Shown: positions 56,659 through 64,000 of the stretch, piece by piece
Layout: each line of letters opens with the position of its first letter
Position numbering within the stretch: the stretch's first letter is position 1
The notes under the pieces: model-generated
Database searches by the model: none
What the model saw: the letters and a program-made list of their open reading frames with translations, nothing else
Told to the model about the DNA's origin: nothing
Position numbers and translations under genes: made by a program
Source of the DNA: Glebionis coronaria
Lineage: Eukaryota; Streptophyta; Magnoliopsida; Asterales; Asteraceae
Length of the DNA: 64,000 nucleotides
NCBI GenBank assembly: GCA_025667525.1
Contig: CM046875.1
Span: forward strand, 119,836,340-119,900,339
Direction of reading: 5' to 3'

Positions 56659-58569
56659 AATCCCTTACACTTAACCATTGCCATGCCCTCATGCAATGCT
56701 TAGTGACAAAGCTCATTTACACTTTTCTTATAATCAATCAACCTTGGCCTTATTAATATACTACTTAAACGAAAATGAAAGTACTAAGAGAAATTAAAAC
56801 TTTAAAGTAAACAAAAGGATGGAAATAACTTGCAAAGAGATCAAGGACTTACATTAGGGCTTCGGTGCTGCGAAGATTTATCACCCTCAAGTTTCACGTT
56901 CCCCAAACTAAGCTTAAAAACGAGATCATTGTTATTATAAGTTAGCAATTCAAACACTCACACACATGGCTTAATTAAATGCTTAAACTCCCTTATTCCT
57001 AGGTGTATCTCTATTATTTTATTTCTTTCTTAGAATGATCATGAAGATACATTTTTAGACTTATTTCGATAGTTTAATTAGGATGAAAGCAAAGTAGGAC
57101 GATTTGATCAATAGTTAGCTAAAGGACAAAATCTCTTAAAACTGCTTCTCGGGATATCAAAAAGTTCATATCTTGGCATAACTTGGTTCGCGATTTGAGA
57201 CCTTTCTCGGGCTGATATTTGGCATGTACTTCATACTTCATATCTTGAGAGACGTTCTTGAGATAATGGCCTTCTCGTCGTAATAGAGTTTCTTCGCTTG
57301 GAGACTTTTGAGGGATACTCCAACTATGTTGACCACGACTTCATGATTATTTCTTCAATCTCTAATTGGAATTTTGAGATACAACTATCCGCCTCCTTTT
57401 CGGACTTGGATCTATTTATCCTCATACCTTGTTAGGGTCTTTTCGGATAGACTTCTCCATGATCTTTATGGGAGTTGATTGCTTTTCGTCGTGAGTCTTG
57501 ATCCTTCATATTGATTTTAGGAATAATGCTTTTCACATCACTTTGGATCTTCAGCAATAAAATTGAATCCTCATGCCTTGTTAGGGCCTTTTCGGACTCG
57601 CCAATCTTCGCGCCCCGCTTCATAAGTTATGCCTTGGCTATGAACTCTTATCATTACCGAGCAACTTTTAAACGATCTTGGGCTAGAAGCTAAGTAACTT
57701 TTCAAATCGTACGACCTTACTTATTGCAGATAAATTATTAGCAAGTGATGGGAGAATAGGCAAATAATTACACCAAGTGAGCTTGTGCAAGAATACCGAC
57801 TTATAATTGACTCTATCATTTCTCGTTCTCCACAATTTAAAATCTCAAGTAATGAGACTCGTGGATACTTAGCCTAATAAACCAATTAAGGTCTACATGG
57901 TTAAGGATACTAGCTAGAATAAACTTAGATAAGTCTATTCGGGTTGAGTCAAAATAATCGCAACGGGCCTAATATGTCAAAGACTTCTAAACTAGCTATA
58001 CCACTTTATTAATATTTTTGACTTTATTGCGAGATATATACATATGAAAGCAACGATAAAAATTTTAAAAATTTACAACTAAATGGCCAAAGTTAATAAA
58101 AAATTTGAAAAATGTTGAAAAATATGATTTTCCGGTTAAATGAAGGCATTTACATGGAAAAGTCCACTTAAAACTTCGATAGAAGTCCCCCCTACACTTA
58201 GGATAAACATTGTCCTCAATGTTTAAGCATGTGGGAAAAGTTTCCCCTACACTTATGACATTGTGCACGTTGGTTAACTCAAGTTAAGGAAGAGACGACT
58301 AAAGTGATCAATTTCAAATGTGAGTATGAAGAAAATTGAATCACGATAGTTGAGAGATAGAACCGGATTTTGAATAACACGGGAGCACGGTTCTTCAAAG
58401 ATTCCAAGAGTGCACTTATCCCTGTAATCACATCACCACACAAAGACAAACACCTATACAGGTCCCCCTACACTTAGGAGGTTAAAACATAAAAGGATAG
58501 ATACTCGGGCTGCCTCCCGAGGAGCGCTTGTTTTTTATAACCGAGTCACGATCCTGACTCGACCCAAAA
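56659..58569 (-). other. Athila-2 3' non-coding region
   Basis: Collinear with 31304-33231 at high identity, again without an envelope-like frame. Confidence 0.7.
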
Positions 58570-59754
58570 TTAGTTCATGGGGAACGTGGTGAGGGATGGA
58601 ATCACCTCCTGAGAGGTGTCCTCACCAAAGTACAGTTTCAGACGCTGGCCATTCACTTTGAAGTTGGGCCCATTTGGCTGAGAAAGCTCAATGGTGCCAT
58701 AGGGGAAAACATTAGCAATGGTGAATGGACCAGACCAGCGGCTCTTCAACTTGCCTGAGAAGATCTTTAACCGAGAGTTAAAGAGTAAGACTTGATCACC
58801 AACGTGGAACTCTCGGTTCTTGATTTTAGCATCGTGGATCATCTTGGTCTTCTCCTTGTATATCAATGAGTTCTCGTAAGCTTGATTCCTTAATTCTTGT
58901 AGCTCGTTGAGTTGAATCTTGCGAAAATCACCGGCTTTGTTGATGTCGAAGTTAGCCCACTTCAAGGCCCAGTGTGCCTTTTGCTCCAGCTCGATGGGAA
59001 GGTGGCATGCTTTCCCGTACACAAGACGATAAGGTGTACAACCGATCGGGGTCTTGTAAGCAGTACGGAAAGCCCACAGAGCATCATCTAACTTATCGGC
59101 CCACGCGGCACGATGCTCTCCCACAGTACGCTCCAAAATTCGCTTCAATCCACGGTTGGATATCTCGGCCTGCCCATTGGTTTGGGGATGATAGGCGGTG
59201 GAAAGACGATGGTTTACACCGTACTTAGCCATGACTCTTGCAAATTGATCGTTGCAAAAATGGGTCCCGCGGTCACTGATAATGGCACGAGGAACGCCGA
59301 ATCGAGCGAACAGCGATTTCAAAAAGTTACAAACCACCCTTGCATCATTAGTGGGTAAAGCTTTGGCTTCAACCCACTTTGAAACATAGTCAATGGCTAC
59401 AAGGAGGTATTTGTTTCCTTTAGATGAAGGGAATGGCCCCATAAAGTCGATACCCCAAACATCAAAGATTTCACACTCTTGAATGAAATTCTGAGGCATC
59501 TCGTCTTTATGTATGATCGTGCCTTGTTTTTGGCAAGAATTACATCGTTTAACCATCTCGTGAGCATCACGATATATGGAGGGCCAATAAAATCCCGAAT
59601 CAAACACTTTTTTAGCGGTGTAGTTGGGACCAAAGTGACCACCGGTGGGTCCTTTGTGGCAAGCATCAAGGATTTCTGACGCTGCCGGTCCATCAACACA
59701 TCGGCGGATAATCAGGTCGGCACATTGTTTGAATAGGTAAGGGTCGTCCCAAAA
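58570..59754 (-). pseudogene. Athila-2 integrase region
   Basis: Open from just after a TAA at 59755-59757 to the natural stop at 58570-58572. It carries the zinc region (CHKGP...[13 protein letters not shown] near 59540), GIDFMGPFP near 59440, SDRGTHF near 59270, HPQTNGQAE near 59175 and a complete C-terminal tail ([12 protein letters not shown]...SRWSGPFTI). This part is better preserved than in Athila-1, and it shows which Athila-1 codons have become stops. The stop at 59755 sits where a tyrosine codon is found in the other copy. Confidence 0.88.
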
Positions 59755-61669
59755 TTAAGTCTTGATGTCGGTGAAGAACTTTTTCTTTTGTTGGGACGTC
59801 AACCCTTCCTTGAGAATTCCACCCGCCAAGTAGTTTGCAAAGTCCGCAAACCACGGGGTTTCATTCGACTTCGAGTTTATAGACATTAAGGTCTCCAAGG
59901 GAAAAGAATCATTGATTTCTTTGTTCGGATGATCCCCTTGGTAAGGATCCTCAAGTCGGCTAAGATGATCCGCGGCTAGGTTTTCAGCTCCTTTTTTTAT
60001 CGCGTATTTCGATTTTAAATTTCTGGAGCAGCAAAACCCAGCGAAGAAGTCTTGGTTTGGAATCTTGCTTTGTCAACAAGTACTTCAACGCGGAATGATC
60101 GGTATACACAATTGTTGTAGAAAGGACAAGATAGGGGCGAAATTTTTCAAAGGCATAGACAACAGCTAAAAGCTCTTTTTCGGTTGTCGTATAATGCAAT
60201 TGTGCCCCCGTCATTGTCTTGCTAGCGTAATGGATCGGTTGGAAGTGTTTGTTCACTCTTTGTCGAAGAACCGCTCCAATAGCAAAATCACTAGCATCGC
60301 ACATCAACTCAAAGGGTAGCTCCCAATTAGGGGTAACCAAGACGGGTGCCTTAGTTAGCTTATCCTTAAGTGAGTTGAAGGCTTCAAGGCACTCTTCGGA
60401 AAAGATAAAAGGAGTATCTTTTTCCAAGAGGTGGGTCATCGGGCGAGCGATTTGAGAAAAATCTTTGATGAATCGACGGTAGAAGCCCGCATGACCCAGG
60501 AAACTTCTCACACCCTTCACGGTTGAAGGTGGAGGCAACTTAGCGATAACATCGACTTTAGCACGGTCTACTTCAAGACCGGATTTCGAGATCTTATGTC
60601 CAAGCACGATGCCTTCTTTTACCATAAAATGACATTTTTCTGAATTCAGAACAAGGCGAGTGTCTTCGCACCGTTTAAGCATACGTTCCAAATTGGCAAG
60701 GCAAGAAGAGAAGGAATCCCCGAAGACCGAGAAGTCATCCATGAAAACTTCCATGGTTTGTTCAACCATGTCATGGAAGATAGCTAACATGCACCTTTGG
60801 AAAGTCCCGGGCGCATTACATAAGCCAAAAGGCATTCTTTTGTAAGCAAATGTGCCATAGGGACAAGTGAATGTAGTCTTTTCTTGATCTTGGGGATCGA
60901 TGGGTATTTGAAAATAACCCGAGAAACCATCAAGAAAGCAGTAATATTCATTACCGGCTAAACGTTCAAGCATTTGGTCCATAAAAGGTAGAGGGAAATG
61001 ATCCTTTCTCGTGGCATCATTGAGTTTGCGGTAGTCTATACAAACTCTCCACCCAGTAACGAGATGAGTGGGAATCAACTCGTTGTGTTCATTGGGAACA
61101 ACGGTTATTCCGCCTTTCTTGGGCACACAATGGATTGGACTAACCCATGGGGAATCCGAAATAGGGTAAATCATACCCGCATCAAGAAGTTTTAGAACCT
61201 CTGTTTTGATGACTTCATGGATTTTTGGATTCACCCTTCGTTGGCTTTGAATTGTGGGCTTAAAGTCGTCCTCCATGAGAATTTTGTGTGTGCAGAAGTG
61301 AGGATCAATTCCACGAATATCCGAAATCTTCCAAGCAATAGCCTTCTTATGATCTTTCAACACAACGACAAGTCGGGCTTTCTCTTCATCCTTCAAATCC
61401 TTAGCAATGATGACTGGCGACTTCTTCTCTTCTTCAAGGAATACATACTCAAGATGGGGCGGCAACTCCTTAAGTTCCAAATCCGGAGGATTTTCGACGG
61501 GAGGTGTATTCGAAGTCGGAGTATCGATAGCAATAACCGTGGGAGATGGAGGCGAAGGATTGTCTTCGGTGAGAAGATTGTCAAAGAAATTCATGTATTC
61601 ATCCCCATCGGTGGGAGAATCATTAGTGGCTAAATTCGCATCTCCCATGGTATCTTCAAGATTGTTCCA
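59755..61669 (-). pseudogene. Athila-2 reverse transcriptase and RNase H
   Basis: A long frame (61648-59984) covers the protease-RT linker, RT (CIDYRKLND near 61035, PFGLCNAPG near 60820, catalytic FMDD near 60735) and RNase H to IEIRDKK near 60000. There an extra T in a homopolymer shifts the frame. The upstream end is a further frameshift near 61665, where one base is missing relative to Athila-1. Position 60200, the site of the Athila-1 nonsense codon, is intact here. Confidence 0.88.
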
Positions 61670-64000
61670 AAATAATCACTATCTCCAAATAGAGACAACG
61701 ATGAATCAATAGAGGACACGGTCTCAACATTGGGAAGAGAGGTAGGAATACTTTTGCAAGCATCATTAAAGTGTTCTTCACAAGCCTCATCAAGAACGTC
61801 AATACAATTAACGCTCTCATATGAATAAGGCTGTTTAGACAACTTTCCCATGTTGAAGACTACTTTATCATCACCCACTCTCATGATAGGCTCACCGGCT
61901 TCAACATCAATAAGAGTGCGACCGGTTCTAAAAAATGGACGTCCAACAATTAGTGGCACACGGGGGTCCATCTCGTAGTCGACGACAACAAAATCAGCAG
62001 GGAAGGTGAATTTGTCGACTCCTACAATGACGTCTTCGGCTATCCCCACTGGATAAGCAACCGTACGGTTAGCTAATTCCAAAGTCATTTTGGTGGGGAC
62101 TAGCTCTGGGAGAGATAATTGCTTCCAAACACTTAGAGGCATGAGATTAATACTGGCACCTAGATCGGCTAGGGCCATGCAATTCTCTACTCCCGGGAAA
62201 TTGCAAGGGATAAGAAAACGACCCGGATCACCAAGCTTGGTTGGCAATTTCCTTAAGAGTACTGCAGAGCAATTCTCATTAAGTTGGGTGTTGGCATCGA
62301 GGAGCTTTTCCTTGTCGCTCAGAAGATCTTTAAACATTTTCGCGTATTTGGGCATGTGAGCGAGAGCCTCAGCGAAGGAGATATTGAAATTCAATTGTTT
62401 GAACATTTTAAGGAAATTCGAAACTTGAATATCGTCCTTGCTTTTGAGCTTCTCTTTCCTCAACCTAGATGGATACGATATATTGGATGAAGAAGAAGGC
62501 TTTAGGGGAATAGGATCACTCACAACCACGGGTGAAGGAGGGGTAGAAGGAAGAGGTGGAGAAATTGGGGAAGGAGAAGGAGGAGGAATAGGAGCAGGTG
62601 ACTCGTTCTCCTTAGTCACAATCACCGGTGGAGGTATAGGAAGCTCGGGTTCCTTGGTACCTTTGCCACTTCGAGTGGTGATTGCTTTCATCTCCCCTCT
62701 TGGGTTCGCAACGGTGTTACTCGGAAGAGTACCCTAAGAAGAGGGTTGATTACCATTGAAGAAACTAGCCATCATGTTCCTCAGATCATTAGTTTGGGTA
62801 TCCAACGTGTTTCTCATGTCGGATCTTAAATCATTTCCTTGCTTTACCAAGTCTGCCTTCAAGTTTCGCACTTCCTGTTGGAGATTCTCCACAATCACAT
62901 CATTGGTCCTCATGTAGGTTGCAACCTCTTGGTGTAATGCAGTGGTGGTTTGGTTGGGAGGACCATTGTATGCAGGTGGTTGGTAAGCAGGTTGTTGGTA
63001 GACTTGATTGTTACGTTGAGGCGGTTGTTGCTGCTTGTGAGGAGGGATGTATGGTTGTCGAGGTTGTTGTTGTTGTTGAGGAGGGCGATTAAGGTTTGTT
63101 GTTGGTTTGGGTTGGTATGAGGAAAGCCAGGTGGGGAAAGATAATTGTTGGAGCGGTAGCTAAGCAAGTTACGGTCACCTTGAGGTCTAGCGTGATAAGC
63201 AGGTTGAGGATAGGTGCCATATGCCGCGTTCACATTCTCAGCAGGGTAGTCTTGGGTGGCGGTACAAGTTGTGTAAGAGTGAGGACCACCGCATATCTCA
63301 CAAGGTTGGCTGACAGCGTTCACTTGAGCATTTTTGGCGTTGTTGCTGTTGTTGTTGCTGACGGTGTGGGTGACAAGCGATTCAAGAAGCGTAGTGATTT
63401 TGTCCAATCGCTTGTCGCTGTCACTTGTGCTAGCACTAGCGACATTGGTCCGAACACTCTTGGTTTGCACACGAGATTTATTCTCAATGATGTCCCAAGC
63501 AGCATTGGAAGTCTTAGCCAATAGATTACCCCCCGAGGCACTGTTCAGTGAATCTTGGTCACTCATGCTTAAACCATTGTAAAAATTATTGATTTGATGT
63601 ACTTTGGTAAAACCATGTTGTGGGCATTTTCTTAAAAGATCTTTGAAACGATCCCAAGATTCACTGAACGACTCATCGTACTTTTGTTCAAAATTTATGA
63701 TCTCATTCCGCAAAGCGGTAGTACGAGAGGGTGGGAAAAAGTAATTTATAAACTTTGTTTCCAAATCCGTCCACGAGAGAATACTCTGTGGCGGTTCCTT
63801 AGAAAGCCAATGCCGGGCTTGTCCCTCTAAAGAAAAGGGAAAAAGTTGTAACCTTATAACCTCTTGTGGAACACCATTGAATTTGACCGTGTTGGTGAGT
63901 TGCAAGAATCTCTTGATGTGGTCGTGTGGATCATCAATGGTACGTCCCAAGAATGGTTGAGCGGAGACCATCTGGATAAAGCCTGATTTTAGCTCGAAAT
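61630..64000 (-). pseudogene. Athila-2 gag and protease (N-terminus beyond the window)
   Basis: Protease is in the frame 62691-61630, with DLGASINLMP near 62165. Gag is in the frame from the window edge down to 62910, with SWTDLETKFINYFFPP near 63760 and the knuckle CEICGGPHSYTTC near 63290. Lesions: TAG at 62736-62738 (serine in Athila-1) and a frameshift near 63100 in the glutamine/asparagine-rich linker, so the end of the upstream frame (SLLTSSNNR) is out-of-frame reading. Confidence 0.87.

Larger units (their letters stand above)
54965..64000 (-). mobile_element. Second Athila-lineage retrotransposon, cut by the right window edge
   Basis: Only the 3' LTR (54965-56658) and the internal region back to gag are in view, in the same orientation as Athila-1. 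Coding and 3' non-coding parts are nearly collinear with Athila-1, but the LTR has diverged strongly. Many stops and frameshifts are spread through gag-pol. The 5' LTR and the target duplication lie beyond 64000. Confidence 0.92.

Overview
The window is a gene-poor, transposon-dense stretch of a flowering-plant nuclear genome. The evidence is the mix of element families: L1-type LINEs, Ty3 LTR retrotransposons of the Tat and Athila lineages, Stowaway-, Tourist- and hAT-type MITEs, Helitrons, and a PIF/Harbinger-associated MYB-like reading frame. I found no intact host gene, tRNA or rRNA. The species cannot be named from the sequence; a eudicot is plausible, but that is only an impression.

Layout. 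1-6477: a decayed LINE on the + strand, already open at the left edge, whose endonuclease is split by a 1570-bp insertion. 6478-10147: AT-rich DNA with a Stowaway MITE, a duplicated block and the 3' end of a Helitron. 10148-22560: a large inverted structure. One 1.65-kb arm (10148-11800) faces three almost identical tandem 1546-bp copies (17815-22560). Each copy carries a 462-bp non-autonomous Helitron and a fragment of an OTU-like protease domain. The 6-kb spacer holds a Tourist MITE, two Stowaway MITEs, a hAT MITE, a broken MYB-like gene with a 25-G run, and a 185-bp TA microsatellite.

25640-46338: a Tat-lineage Ty3 element on the + strand, with 579-bp LTRs and target duplication TCTGT. It is cut in two by an Athila-lineage element on the - strand (29779-40665, 1525-bp LTRs, target duplication GTGCT). 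The host element carries an antisense gene (43010-45367) with its own TATA box and two apparent introns, plus tandem repeats in its 3' untranslated region. LTR divergence by eye (about 8/579 outer, 13/1525 inner) agrees with the nesting order.

46339-54964: AT-rich DNA with MITEs, two degenerate minisatellites and a 5'-truncated LINE relic on the - strand. 54965-64000: a second, more damaged Athila element on the - strand, running off the right edge.

All transposon proteins here carry stops or frameshifts. The closest to intact is the inner Athila gag-pol frame, which is open for 1350 codons.
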